Assembly: GCA_015179125.1 (NCBI GenBank)
Contig: WHVA01000321.1
Coordinates: forward strand, 1 to 64,000
Reading direction: 5' to 3'
DNA length: 64,000 bases
Source of the DNA: Gautieria morchelliformis
Lineage: Eukaryota; Basidiomycota; Agaricomycetes; Gomphales; Gomphaceae
Part shown: piece after piece, positions 20,674 to 32,258 of the stretch
Numbering within the stretch: position 1 is the first letter of the stretch
Layout of the letters: each line of letters starts with the position of its first letter
The notes under the pieces: generated by a model
What the model was told of the DNA's origin: nothing
Databases searched by the model: none
What the model saw: only the letters and a program-made list of their open reading frames with translations
Made by a program: the position numbers and the translations under genes

Positions 20674-21342
20674 ATGGAAACTCAGGCGAGTAACAAAACA
20701 GCTCACCCTGGAAGAGTTGCCAAAGCCCCACCACATCAAACCACAGCCAAGGTACAAGAGGAGCATGCAGCTGAAGTTCAGGCTAAAGCAGCTCTTATAG
20801 AAGCCAAGAAAAAAGGGGTCAACCGTGCAGCCGAGTTTGAACGGGATGACATTGCCAAGGAGGACCTCATGGATGCTACTGCCTGTCCACCCTTTACTCC
20901 AAAGCCTTGGCCGCCTCTTCATAACCACAAAGCCCATCATACCCCCAGAGCTGACCTTAAACCCATTGAAGAGTCAGGTGGTGTCGAGGTGACAGACGAC
21001 CAAAGTTCGTTCATACCTCCCAACTCTGAAATTTCTGTAGTTGGCAACTCAGAGGTTGAAAGTGCAGCAGCACCATCTCCTGCCAAGAAGAGGAAGCCCG
21101 AAACTAGAAAGCATGCCAAGCCGAAAGCGACCACAACAAAGAAGGCAATGACCACAGCCAAGAAGTCCATGGTGAAGTCAGTGGGGAAGAAGAGAGCTGA
21201 GGAGTCAGATGTTGAGATGGCAGACTCTGAGGCAGAACCGGTCAAGGCGCCCAAGCCAAAGAAAGAAATGGTGCAGGAGCAGGATAAGATCGACAACACT
21301 GTGAAGGAAATAGCAGAGAAGGAATTGCCTGGACACAAATAA
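20674..21342 (+). CDS. Lysine/alanine-rich hypothetical nuclear-type protein
   Basis: 222 residues from ATG at 20674. The N-terminal third is rich in A, E and K (QEEHAAEVQAKAALIEAKKK), probably helical. There follows a proline-rich PPFTPKPWPPLHN piece, an acidic/serine middle, and a basic C-terminal third with clusters such as KKRKPETRKHAKPKATTTKK that look like nuclear localisation signals. No catalytic domain is visible. Similar charged, repeat-poor proteins are common, multi-copy hypotheticals in mushroom genomes, and further exons may exist downstream. AATAAA overlaps the stop codon. The frame is open; expression is unknown. A Gag-like relic cannot be excluded. Confidence 0.6.
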   Translation: METQASNKTAHPGRVAKAPPHQTTAKVQEEHAAEVQAKAALIEAKKKGVNRAAEFERDDIAKEDLMDATACPPFTPKPWPPLHNHKAHHTPRADLKPIEESGGVEVTDDQSSFIPPNSEISVVGNSEVESAAAPSPAKKRKPETRKHAKPKATTTKKAMTTAKKSMVKSVGKKRAEESDVEMADSEAEPVKAPKPKKEMVQEQDKIDNTVKEIAEKELPGHK

Positions 21343-21780
21343 AGCTGGAAAAAACGTACCATGTGTGTGAACCACCGCCTCCCAAAATGGTAACTCACCC
21401 ATATGGATCCCCCATCGTGCTGCTGACAAAGCTGCCACAAAGTAGCAATCACCATTCCCCAAATGTTCATTCACCCACATGGATCCCCTGTGGTGCACCA
21501 TTATTCAAAAGATCACTGTGGGTCTTACTGAGCCACAGTGCCAATGCTGAGGCAGTCTCCCAGCCCCACTGACAAAGCTGCAAAAAACCTACCATGTGCG
21601 TGAACTACCGCCTCCCAAAGTGGTAATTCACCCACATGGATACCCCGTTGCACTGCTGACAAATCTGCAAAAAAGGCGTATAATCACCGTCTCCCAAAAT
21701 GGTGATTCACCCACATGGATCTCCCATGGCACAGCGTAATTCAAAATATGGGTGTGTTTCTTACTGAGCCTCCCTGACCT
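21343..21780 (+). repeat. Tandem duplication of about 220-240 bp with 4 subrepeats
   Basis: CTGCAAAAAACCTACCATGT and the phrase CACCCACATGGAT recur at about 21400, 21475, 21630 and 21712, between repeated CTGCTGACAAA and CTTACTGAGCC words. Two large diverged copies, 21343-21572 and 21573-21780, account for the pattern. No coding role is seen. Confidence 0.7.
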
Positions 21781-21884
21781 TAAATCAACCTCATTATTCA
21801 CTGGCTCTGTTTTCCTAATTGTATGTTGTTAAATCTTCCATCACTTCAATGTGTTTCATGCACCCTTTCCCCTCTTCTTCAGCC

Positions 21885-22855
21885 ATGGGCGCCTCTAACT
21901 GTCTACAAATCCCCCACAATCCCTTGTCACCCCCGGGTCCATTATCACCTGCGTCACACAGATCACCATCCACAGCAGGCAGGAACACATTGTCCTCGCC
22001 TTCCTCCAACAGCCGCACATCCCCTTTCCCCCACACATCCCAAGGAGTGCAACATCAGGCAACAACCAAGTATTGGGATGCCTACTCCAATCCAGCTACA
22101 GTTGCATTCATTACTGCCCATCCTGGACATACTATTTGCAAGTTTGGCCAATATATCCTCCTTCAAACACTGGGCCAGGGCACGTTTGCAACGGTAAAGC
22201 TTGGGCTGCATTGTCAGTGGGGTGAAGAAGTTGCTGTCAAAATCATTCGGAGCAGAGCAACGTGGACAGTCCCCTCAGAATGACCCAGGTTCAACAGGAG
22301 ATAGACATATTTAGGGTGATTGCTCACCACATCTACCAAGCCTGCAACTCATCAGAGCGTTAGAATATCCAACATCCCAACATCATCTGGCTGTATGAGG
22401 TCATTCAGACTGACAATTGTATTGGAATTGTTCTCCAGTATGCCTCGGGCGGTGATTTGTTCGATCACATCCTCTCCCACGAACACCTTAAATACCAGAA
22501 CACATGCAAACTGTTTGCACAGCTCATCTCCGGCATTTCATACATGCACGCCAAGAACATTGTCCACCGAGATCTTAAGCTCGAGAACCTGCTCCTCGAC
22601 ACAAATCACAACCTCCTCATTACTGACTTTGGGTTTGCCAACCGCTTCGACCAGCACCCCGATCACCTCATGAAGACCTGCTGCGGTTCTCCTTGCTACG
22701 CTTGCCACACAATCGGGTCCGAGTGCGGCGAGGATTTGACTTCTGCGCCTATCAAACCCCCGATGCAGCTTTACAACACCAGCTGCTCTGGGTCTGTGGA
22801 TAGTCCTAGCATCTCTTCGTACACAGAGGCAGAAGCTCACCTTTCCGTCCCGTAG
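21885..22855 (+). pseudogene. KIN4-like Ser/Thr kinase pseudogene
   Basis: Start ATG at 21885; a serine/proline-rich N-terminus of about 75 residues, then FGQYILLQTLGQGTFATV (glycine loop) and EVAVKII (catalytic lysine). A plausible intron lies at 22316-22363 (GTGATT...GTTAG, 48 nt), after which HPNIIWLYEVIQ, YASGGDLFDHIL, IVHRDLKLENLL (catalytic loop) and ITDFGFANRF (DFG) are well kept. A one-base frame slip near 22258 separates the lysine segment from the rest. After CCGSPCYA the APE motif and the whole C-lobe are missing, replaced by unrelated sequence. The order and wording resemble fungal KIN4/YPL141C-type kinases. As the C-lobe is gone, activity is not expected. Confidence 0.85.
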
Positions 22856-22859
22856 GCAG

Positions 22860-23400
22860 GTGGATGAACAGTCCCCCCACGGCCCATCGTCTCCTCCCGC
22901 ACCACGCGCAGGCAGAGAACAAGGCCACAGCGGCCGCCACCATTCCCAGTTGACCTCCCGCCATATCCATCCCAGGCCCTCGCATCAGCGTGCTGTTGCC
23001 TCACAGGGGTGCCGCCGATGGACTCGAGCGTGTGGGGTATGCAGATTCCGCCAGGCCCGCTGGTGGGATCTCAGTAACCCCCACGCTCCGCCTAATCCTC
23101 CCAATGATCACCATCGGCACTCGCATCATCACCCGCATCTTGTGCCATGTCCTTAATCGAATAGTACCCGACTCTGTGTTTTATCGGCAACTTCTCCGAC
23201 TAGCCGCCTCGGAAGTCTTCATACGGTAGCCCATTCACACCACCCGCTGTCGACTTGCCTGCCATCCCAACAAACTACACCATGCATTACCTCTTTATGG
23301 GCGGGCGGCATCGATTCCCAAAGTAGGCTTGAAGGTGTGTGTGTAAATAAGCGTTTTGGGATTTTGGTGGTCGAAAGTGATGTTCCATTCACTGAGTCGA
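22860..23400. other. No gene recognised
   Basis: GC-rich sequence downstream of the kinase relic has short open stretches on both strands. They may be worn remains of a kinase tail or of the following Gypsy, but I see no domain. Confidence 0.4.
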
Positions 23401-23701
23401 ACATTGCTTTCGACCAGAAGGCGCCATACAACGATACGAGGCTAACAACAACAAATTGTTCCCTCGTCGTGAGGCCAAGTCATTTTATGACTTTGGAGCG
23501 AATGACAACAAGGAGTGGCTCGTCGACGAGATTATCGCACATCGATGGATAAACTCGATGGACCTGGAGTTCCAGGTCTGCTGGACCTTAGGCGAAGCGA
23601 CATGGGAACCCATGTCATCGTGCAAGGACCTTGAAGCCCTAGACAGCTACCTAGAGCTCTGGGGGGTGGGAAAGCCACGCGACCTCCCCAGACACCGCTA
23701 G
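23401..23701 (+). mobile_element. Gypsy chromodomain tail (fossil)
   Basis: The stretch ending at 23701 reads EWLVDEIIAHRW, LEFQVCWTLGEATWEP and LEALDSYLELWGV: a chromodomain as found at the C-terminus of Ty3/Gypsy chromovirus integrases. Only this 3' end of the element is present. Confidence 0.8.
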
Positions 23702-23865
23702 ACATGTCTGTCATGTGCACACCACGTGACGCACCGGCCACGGTGCGGTTAAATATTCGCCTCAGATCTTTCCGAGAGCGCATCGCTTCGTGGAAGCAAA
23801 CCACCATCATCTCCCCATGAAGATGATGCCCCCAAAGATGGGATGGACATTGGAGCGGTGGCTCC

Positions 23866-26269
23866 TGGAGTGGAGTAGGCCAGACACCCGGCCCTGGGCT
23901 GAGGTACAGTCAGGGAGTCGGGGTACTGTAGTAGTCACTGTCACATAGATTATGTCACAGACAATCCCTTCTGCCGCTACCTTCAGCACGCTTCCGCTGC
24001 AAGCATCCCAGCTCTTCTCCCTGAGTACTGAGAGCTGCCTCTCCATGTGGTGACACCGTGAGATTCAATCCTGACTAATACCTGCCATGACAAGATACGA
24101 AAAAGATGACCGCGCCGCTCTTCTATGGCGATTACCGCAAACAGGAGTCAGGATGGCTCGAAAAATTTCTAAGCGACTGCAGAGACCACAAATGGGAGGT
24201 GGGGAGGCAGATTGAATACCTGAGGCTCAGTTTGGTTTACAGTTCGCCAGCCGGGCAGTGGTTCACGTGCAACTATGAGGACTTAGACACAACTTGGCCA
24301 GAGATTGCACGCGCATTCTGCACGAGATAGCCGCAGACAGCCACGCACGAGCCCATACCTGCGATAGAAGATGAGGCCAAGCGTGAAATGGGGAAAGCAG
24401 AGCTAAGGGCCAAGCCGGAAAATGCTCGAGCAGATGAGGGCACACCAGATGCACAGGACCAGGCCATGAGCGCGACACGGAGCCAGCGAACGAGGAAGAA
24501 GAACCAGTCACGCAGACATAGAGAGCGCGAGAGGAGACAGCTCCAATCAGAGGTAGACCGCCAAGAGAGCTTACCCAACGCAAATGAGCTAGCGAACCAG
24601 AGAACGCGCGAGCTCGAGCACAGCAGAGAGCGAGAGGCAGAGCACGAGTTCACGGACAGAGGCGGCCGAGAGAGGGCAGTCAGCGGGGCAGACCGGGAGC
24701 TGGAAAGGGAGACGGCTCGCGGCCGCACGACGACGATGACGGTACAGCGACAATGCGCTGTGTCAGCCCCACCAGCCCCACGCACCCACGCACGACGGCT
24801 GCCACCGGTGCCGCGCGCACGGCAGAACAGCGAGCCCAGGTACGCCCAAAGCCAGATGCGACCTGACCGCGCAGACACAGACCCCGAACCAGACCGCGAC
24901 CACGCAGAATACGCGGGAGGCAGCCATGCAGACCCTAGAAGCCACATGGACAGACATGGGGACCCAGAAGAACGACCCCGGGACCCGCACAACGACCCGC
25001 GAGACGCAGATGCAGACAGAAGATGACGCACTGCGGACCCACGGGATGAACGAGAGGGGGACCAGGGAGACGAGGGGAAAGGGAACGAGGTACAGAGAGA
25101 TGGTGAGGGGGGGACAGCGGCGGCACAGGCGTTGATGACTCAGGACGCAGCCACGCAGATGCCCGACGACATGACAGGGCTCAAAGCAACGCCATCTGAC
25201 CCCACGACAAATACGCGCGAGCGCACAACGCGCACGAACGACACAGCAATGGGGACATGCAAGAACACGTCACAGAGATGCAACGCCATGCACAGAACAC
25301 ATGAGAGCACGCAGGACCACGCCGACTCGCGAGACAGCGGCACAGACGAGCGACGTCACGGCATGGACGAACGACGTCGCGGCACGGACCCGCGAGACGA
25401 CGGGGACAACGGAGACAGAGACCAGGAAGAGGGATAGGGACAGAAAAGGGACAGAGGCGGCCAGAAAGACCAATGAGGACGCGACAAGGACACGCGAGAT
25501 CACGGAGCCTGAGAGCCAGAGCGCCATCCACACAGCATCCCCAGACGACCCCGCAAAGCACGCCCTTATCACAGCAGCGCCACACGACTCAGCGACGAGT
25601 GCTTGCGAGCGCACGACGCATACGAACGACGCCGCGACGGGAACACGTGAGAACGCGCTGCGGACACGCGATGGGACACGCAGAGCCCTCGAGAACACGG
25701 AGTGCGCGAAAGAGGAAGAAGAGAGGGAAGAGAAGACCGCAGTGAGATTGTCATGGGCAGAGGAAGTCGAACGGGAGTATGAACAGAAACCGACACCTAC
25801 CCGATCAACGACCCCACGGGACCTATCTTGCCTCAGGATGAGTGCCCCCCGACCTTGGAACAGTCTGCACCGTCGGATGCGCCAGCGACAGCACCCCACA
25901 TTTCCTTCAGCACCCTTGCACATTACCCACAATGCCAGTACTACCTTCTGGATGAGTTACCACTTCCGTGCATGCCGCACACCACCTGCCACCCGGAACA
26001 GGATTTCGTCATGGATGTTAGAGAGCTGGAGAGCTAGAGAGAGGGGCATGCGATGCGTGAGGGCATGCATTCCTTTGAGGGGGGGAACCTGGAGCGGAGT
26101 AGGCCAGAGACCCGGCCTTGGGCTCAGGTCCAGCCAGGGAGTCAGGGTACTGTAGTAGTCACTGTCACATAGATTAGGTCACAGACAATCCCTTCTGCCG
26201 CTACCTTCAGCACGCTTCCGCTGCAAGCATCCCAGCTCTTCTCCCTGAGTACTGAGAGCTGCCTCTCCA
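23866..26269 (+). mobile_element. Short-LTR retroelement (gag-only, LARD-like)
   Basis: Two direct repeats of 180 bp, 23866-24045 and 26090-26269, both run from TGGAG to CTCTCCA with about eight differences, so the copy is not very recent. Just after the left one, TGGTGACACCGTGAGATTC (24048-24066) looks like a tRNA primer-binding site; just before the right one GAGGGGGGAACC is a polypurine tract. The interior starts with a Gag-like domain (about 24106-24330: FYGDYRKQESGWLEKFL, GQWFTCNYEDLDTTWPEIAR), then a long Arg/Glu/Thr-rich region (24388-26035) with no protease, polymerase or integrase. No target duplication is seen. Broken, with several breaks. Confidence 0.85.
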
Positions 26270-26980
26270 ACGTTGATCCATCAACGTCCACAACACGCGC
26301 AACGGCCCCGAGACAGGGGGCCACAGACATCCTACAAGCCCCAGTCGACCAGGAAAATGGATGATCGTAGGATGGGAAGACGCCTTGGCAATCGTCCACC
26401 ACACGATTGCAACACCTGCATGGATTACACCGCGCACTTACTGTAAGGGCAACCCTGGCTGGTTGTGGAGATCACACTACCACAAAACTGAGAAGGGGAA
26501 ATCCAAAGTCTGTATAAATGAACAGAGTATACAAGAGAGGGGATTCTCACCTGACAAGGGGAAATCCAAAGAGAAAAGTCTAAGGACCCCCAATGTCAGC
26601 GAGCCCGTATTATACTACGCTGCGCAGCCAGGGACAACACTTGGCACCCGCCATCAACCCTGCATCCTCTTGACCTCCCTGACCCTTGATCAAACCTTGA
26701 TGCCACCTATTACGCGAGTCGCTTGATTTCCGACACTGTTCCGAGAGTGGAAGTCGGAAATTGGAGTGGAACTGGCAAGGCGAACAGAACTGGTGGAAGT
26801 TCTCCCAGAAGCGGAATCATTTCCGAAAGCGGAGGCGGAGATGGATTCGGAATTGGAAGTGGAGTCGGAACTGGGTGTGGTGTCGGAACTGGAAATGGAA
26901 AACAGGGTGTCCCCTGACACTTACGGGTTGTGACAGGCACCTGCAAGGTAAAACTGCCGGATGAAGACATTGGCGACGCC
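26270..26980. other. No gene recognised; GGAA-rich stretch
   Basis: 26270-26715 has no recognised coding potential; AAGGGGAAATCCAAAG is repeated at about 26493 and 26558. From 26745 to 26905 the sequence is a degenerate 6-bp array of GGAANT/GGAGTC words, reading glycine-rich in one frame. It recalls the GTCGGAACTGG words in the TGTTACG-family LTR but is not an LTR copy. Confidence 0.5.
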
Positions 26981-26989
26981 GTAGATGTG

Positions 26990-29092
26990 GCCTGGGGATG
27001 TCTCCCAAGGGGCATCGCGTGTGATGCGAGGTAGGAGCCCCTGCGGGACGTCCATGACCTCAAAAAGGAGGCCACACTGCAGGCATATAAAAGTTTTCTT
27101 GTCTGAAAAACTGTTCAAAAAACTGTAAATATATTCCAATATTTGTAGGGTTTTTTATGTAAAAAAACCTATAATAAAATTTTATGTTTTTATTAGAATT
27201 TGTTGAGCAAGAAAATTGTAAAAAAATTCAAGTTTTTTTAAGGGTTTTTTAAGGGTTTCTTTGTGTTTTCACAAAGAAACTTATACAAAGACATAAAAAA
27301 ACCCTGCAAAAAACTTTAAACTTTTTTACAATTTTCTTGCTCAACAAATTCTAGCAAAAACACAAAATTATGTTAAAGTTTTTTTACATTAAAAACACTA
27401 AAAAAATTTGGATTATCTTTACAGTTTTTTGAACAGTTTTTCAGACCAGAAAATTTTGATATGCCTCCAGTGTCAAGGACTTGGAACACGCGGTCCAAGA
27501 CTGCAACGACACGCTCGAAGTCGAGCGCGCCAAAGTAAAAGAGCTCAAAGAGCAGCTGAGTGCGCTCCAGCTCCAGCTCAAGTTTGCCCACACAGCCTCA
27601 AAAAGGCCACGCCATGACCCGGCCGCAGACCCAGTGGCTGGGCCCTCATCACCTCGTGTGACGGCACCCTTGCCAGTGCGCGCATCATCGGGGCTAGCAT
27701 CCCGATTATTGACCCCACCCCGATGACAACAGGGGGGTGGAGCGCGCCATCCAACGCAGCATATGGCACCCCAGAGGGATGGGAGTCTGACTCCTCCGTC
27801 TGGAAGACGTACGAGCTCAGTGTCTGGCTGAGCAGCCAAAAAAGAAGTACAAGAAATTGCGCAGCACCCCAACACCATCAATGGTCTAGCCATTGCGAGG
27901 GAAAGCGCGATCAGCACATACCTGGCGGCGTCAGCATCACACACAATCAATGACCCTGCCCTACAACGGGAGGTAGCATTGATTGAGGCCCACTACATCG
28001 GGCCTCACGTGGACCTGCCGCCACCAGCAGGGACAGCTCACCCTCCCTACCCGGGGGAGGGAGTGACCATACCACTCGGAGACCCGCCGGCCTCCAAGAT
28101 GGGCCTCCTACCACGACCGGTAGGAAAGGCGCAACAGCGTCGTACTCAATGGTACAACATCTGCCCGCTCAACTACCCATGCTTCGTTGAACTCCTAGCG
28201 CGTGCAAAAGACACGCCGCAACTCGCGCGCACGCACAAGATGATCGGTGTGTTCAAGCGCATCGAGTGCGGGCAGTGCACTGGCAACCCCACATGGGATT
28301 GTCTCGTGATAGCGAGCAGTACCCCACCGACATCGCTGCCATCCTAAGGTGTTGGATACACAACCCCGAAGGAATCCCTTCTGCCATCCGTGACAACGCG
28401 GATGGAACCTTCAACCTAGACAACATGGACATCTGAATGTGGCTGAAGGCACTCACACCCCGAGTTAAGGGGGTCGTGTCACCTCTCAAGTTGAGGCTCC
28501 TCAACTTGTTCGGCTCGACTGACCAATGGTTGAGCCTCGTTGATGCCAGGGAATGCCTGACACCGCACAGCACCAGCCTGCGGCTATCCATCATGGGTCC
28601 ATATCCCGTGGGAGGGTGAGCTGGCTCCGACATCCTGCTCGCCGAGATCGCATGATGGCTGGCCCGCTACGCCAGCATCACTCGCGAACAAGCGGCGCAT
28701 ATTGAACATTACGTTCAACGCAGCCTCGCCGGCACGGCATTCAGTGCTGCCGCACGGGAGGGCCAACAAAAGGTCCTTGAGAACAGCCACATGAGGGCTG
28801 CGGTCCCAGGACCGCTCACCCATGTTCAGCTCGATCGAGAGCTGGCGCGCTTCCGGCCTCCTCCCCAGGCTGAGGACCGGCCGTCGAGGCCATGCTCTGC
28901 AAGGACACCAGGATCGTCAACCAAGTGGAAAGCCCCGCCAGCGGTGAGGCCCAGCCGCCTCACCCAACCACCCCTGCGGATGCGGAGGTGCCTCCAGGGG
29001 AGTTGCGTACTCCACCAGCCCCATACGATGATGATGTCATCATATCAGAATCATTAGAGGACGCCATCATGGATGACCTCTATGAGTCCTAG
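26990..29092 (+). pseudogene. Degraded coiled-coil/gag-like hypothetical gene
   Basis: The plus-strand coding signal begins before a foldback element (LRDVHDLKKEATLQ near 27030-27082) and resumes after it (KDLEHAVQDCNDTLEVERAK from about 27475), reading as one heptad-rich coiled coil. It is followed by an S/P-rich linker, then a segment RTQWYNICPLNYPCFVELLARA (28135-28205), NNLFG-like leucine-rich pieces to 28620, SITREQAAHIEHYVQRSLAG (28670-28730) and an acidic end with stop at 29090-29092. Several frame changes are present. The layout (coil, proline linker, globular part) resembles hypothetical or Gag-like proteins abundant in mushroom genomes. Function unknown. Confidence 0.6.
27074..27473. 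mobile_element. 400-bp foldback / MITE-like element
   Basis: The sequence is almost entirely one inverted repeat. The left arm begins ACACTGCAGGCATATAAAAG and the right arm is the complement of ACACTGGAGGCATATCAAAA; arms of about 190 bp with small differences meet at GTTTCTTTGTG-TTTT-CACAAAGAAAC (27255-27280). It is very AT-rich, unlike its GC-rich surroundings, and has no coding capacity. It sits inside the coiled-coil coding region. A partial relative occurs at 51286-51385. No clear target duplication was found, so the superfamily is open. Confidence 0.85.
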
Positions 29093-29330
29093 GTGGTACC
29101 CTATAGTTGTCTATAGAGGGGGAGGGTGTAAATAACCTATGTAGCTACCTGTACACTAGTTATTACATAATCCCAGTGGGCCCCTTAGGGACCACTGTAT
29201 AGTTTATGCGTGGGAACCGGTCAGCAGTTCCCATCGCATCTTACTCTTACCTGTCACTACGTAGCATTCAGAATACCACTCATTGGTCAAGTTCTGTTGT
29301 GCCCTCGTGATACAAGGTCTTAATATCGAC
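29093..29330. other. Intergenic, nothing recognised
   Basis: AT-neutral sequence between the coiled-coil relic and the next Gypsy. It includes GGGGGAGGGTGTAAATAACC near 29118, which could be a polypurine tract and LTR start, but no second LTR supports this. Confidence 0.35.
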
Positions 29331-32044
29331 ATCTTTACAACACCTTCCCGGTCTCTCTAACTCCGTTCCTAATCTCATCAACTCTGGTGCCACTTTGAAT
29401 TTCATTGATAATTCATCCTCCTCTCCTCCTGGTTTCGTATGTACATTGCTCCATTTACCAATCTCCCTCTCCCTTTTTGATGGGAAGCCGGCCACTGCTG
29501 GTTTCATTCATGAATATCTAGATACTAGGCTCACATTCAGCGACTCCTATTCACAGGACATTTCACTACTTGTCACAAAGTTACATCCCTTGGCCACAAT
29601 CATTCTCAGGCTTCCATGGCTTCGCTCTATAAAACCCATCATCGATTGGGCCTCTCTCTCAATGACCTTTCTCTCTGGCACTGATTCCATGCTCCCATGT
29701 ATGACAGCCACTATGGCCTGCACAATGATTTCCCCTCTGGCTATCTTCCACAGCTGAACTCCACATTGCCTCAATGCCTTTGCCAACATCAGTTCCTGGT
29801 TAAAACTTGTCCCTGCCATGCTTGGGTTACATCCTGAACATGGTGATTGGACCACTCTCTTACATCCTGGTCCTTCCACCAGATGTCACTTCTTCGCCCA
29901 CGCCTATTCCGAATCCTTCTGGTTACGAACAGATGTTCAACATGAATGGTGAAGCATTACTTCTCTCAGCCAAGCCTATTGAGAATCACTCCTCTGAGTC
30001 GCCCATATTGCTTCCCAATACTCTCATCCAACCATTTTCAGCCACAGAAAGTATAATAGCAACTGAACCTATTCAATCAAAAACAGCACCCAAGCCCATT
30101 CTGAGTCATCCTCACCCTTGTACACCATGTATAGAATCACTGACTAATGACCACCTCCCTTTCTATTCTTGATTCGCCCCCTACGCGAAGAACAACACTG
30201 CATATAAGCCTAATCGGCACGGCCGCCTTTGAACTGATCATGAAATTCGGTGAAGAAGAAACATTCATGTTGAGCATGCACCCTACTACCTCTGAACCCA
30301 CTTTGCTTCACGCTGTAGGGAACCCACCTACTCCAACTACCCTCCTTCACGAAAACCCCCTACCGGGCATGAGTTAGAGATGTTCAAGACAGTGGTACCA
30401 GAGGCATACCAGGACTTCTTCAATATCTTTTCGGATGCTAAAGTCAAAACCTTGCCCCCACATCGCCCTTACGACCACACCATTCAGATTGAGAACGATG
30501 GCACACCCCCTCATGGCCCCATATACCCACTATCGAACACCAAATTAGAAGTGCTTCGCAACTATCTTGAAGATATGCTAGGCAAGGGATTCATCTGCTC
30601 CTCCCAATCGCCTGGTGGTGCCCCTGTGGTATTCGCGAAGAAGAAGGATGGTACACTGAGGATGTGTGTGGACTACCGAGGGTTGAACCATATCATGTGA
30701 AAGAAACAGTGCCCTATACCACTGATTCCAAGCCTTATTGACCAACTCAAAAGCACAAACATCTTTACCAAGTTCGACTTTCACACCGGGTTCAACAATG
30801 TTCGGATCCCCTCTGGTCAAGGGTGGAAGACAGCCTTCTGAACTCGATATGGGTCCTTCGAATATTTTGTCATGCCGTTCAGTTGACGAACCCCCCAGCT
30901 ACTTTCCAGCACTTCATGAATAATATCTTCCAAGACATGGCTGATGTCGTTGTAGTCTACCTCGATGACATCCTCATCTTCTCCAAGAACAGAAAGGATC
31001 ACTTGGAGAATGTCCGAACGGTCCTCACCTGTCTTCGCAAGCACAACCTCTTCATAAAGCCGGAGAAGTGCCTCTTCCATTCAGACTGGGTCAAGTTCCT
31101 TGGATTTATCATCTCTCCTGCTGGCGTCTCCATGGACATCGAGAAGACCACTGCCATCACAAAGTGGCCTGTACCAACGAACCTCCACAAAGTCCAATCA
31201 TTCCTGGGCTTCACCAACTTCTACCGAAGGTTGATCATTTCATTATCAGACATTGTCCTGCCACTTACTCCCTTGACCAGGAGGGGTACTCTATTCACCT
31301 GGGATGCAAAGCAGTAGTAGGCCTTCAAAGGACTCAAAGCTGCATTCTCAAATGCCCCAGTCCTCATCCACTTTGACCCCAATAATCCCATTGTCATCAA
31401 AACGGATGCCTCTGACTATGCCATTGCCGCTATCATCTCCCAGATCACCCCCTCCAATGGCCCATATCCATCCAATCGCCTTCCATTCGTGAGGTATGGC
31501 ACCAGCCGAGATGAACTGTGAGATCTATGACAAGGAGCTCCTTGCCATCTTCTGTGACTTTGAGCAATGGCGAAACTACCTTGAACGAGCATCCCACATC
31601 ATCCTTGTCCTCTCTGACCACAAACACCTTGAGTACTTCGCAACCACGAAGCAGCTGACCTGACGCCAGGTTCGATGGTCCAAACACCTATCAGGGTTCA
31701 ACTGCATCATTCGCTACCGAGCTGGGCAACAACTCTGCACGAAGCCTGATGCATTGACCTGTCAGGGCAATGTGTAACCTAAAGGGGGAATGGAGCTTAG
31801 GCATTGGCAAATCGTCACAACTTCCAGTCGATGTTTCAAACCAGGCAAATCATTTGTGCCATCATCCTTGACTCTGCATCGCTGCTGACATCCATCCAAC
31901 AGGGCCAGTTGACTGACCCCTTGTCCTCAGCCCACATGACTTGTCTTCAGTCGAGAGACCTGGAAATCATCTCTTTGAATGCAAACCCAGACCTTTGGCC
32001 ACTTGGAGAGGATTGGAAAACACTGTTATACAAACATTGGATGG
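29331..32044 (+). mobile_element. Ty3/Gypsy fossil, plus-strand copy
   Basis: Parts: protease region with SGATLNFID (about 29370-29600), a linker, reverse transcriptase with YLDDILIFS (about 30400-31250), RNase H (about 31330-31790) and the start of the region between RNase H and integrase (to about 32040). It carries several breaks and has no recognisable LTR of its own. From about 31672 it is mirrored by a second copy on the other strand. Confidence 0.88.
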
Positions 32045-32258
32045 AGCAGTGAAGCAGAGTCAAGGATGATGGCACAAATGAGTTGCCTGGTTTGAAACAT
32101 CGACTGGAAGTTGTGAGGATTCGCCAATGCCTAAGCTCCATCCCCCCTTTAGGTTACACATCGCCTTGACAGGTCAATGCATCAGGCTTCGCGCAGAGTT
32201 GTTGCCCAGCTCGGTAGCGAATGATGCAGTTGAACCCTGATAGGTGTTTGGACCATCG
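31672..32258. repeat. Large inverted repeat between two Gypsy copies
   Basis: The arms 31672-31885 and 32045-32258 are near-identical in inverted orientation, separated by about 160 bp of single-copy sequence. Both arms are the end of the RNase H region, so this is two related Gypsy copies lying tail to tail. Confidence 0.88.

Noticed and set aside
24273-25031. Long minus-strand serine-rich open stretch (252 codons)
   Set aside because: Complement of an arginine/glutamate-rich, GC-skewed plus-strand frame; open by composition only.
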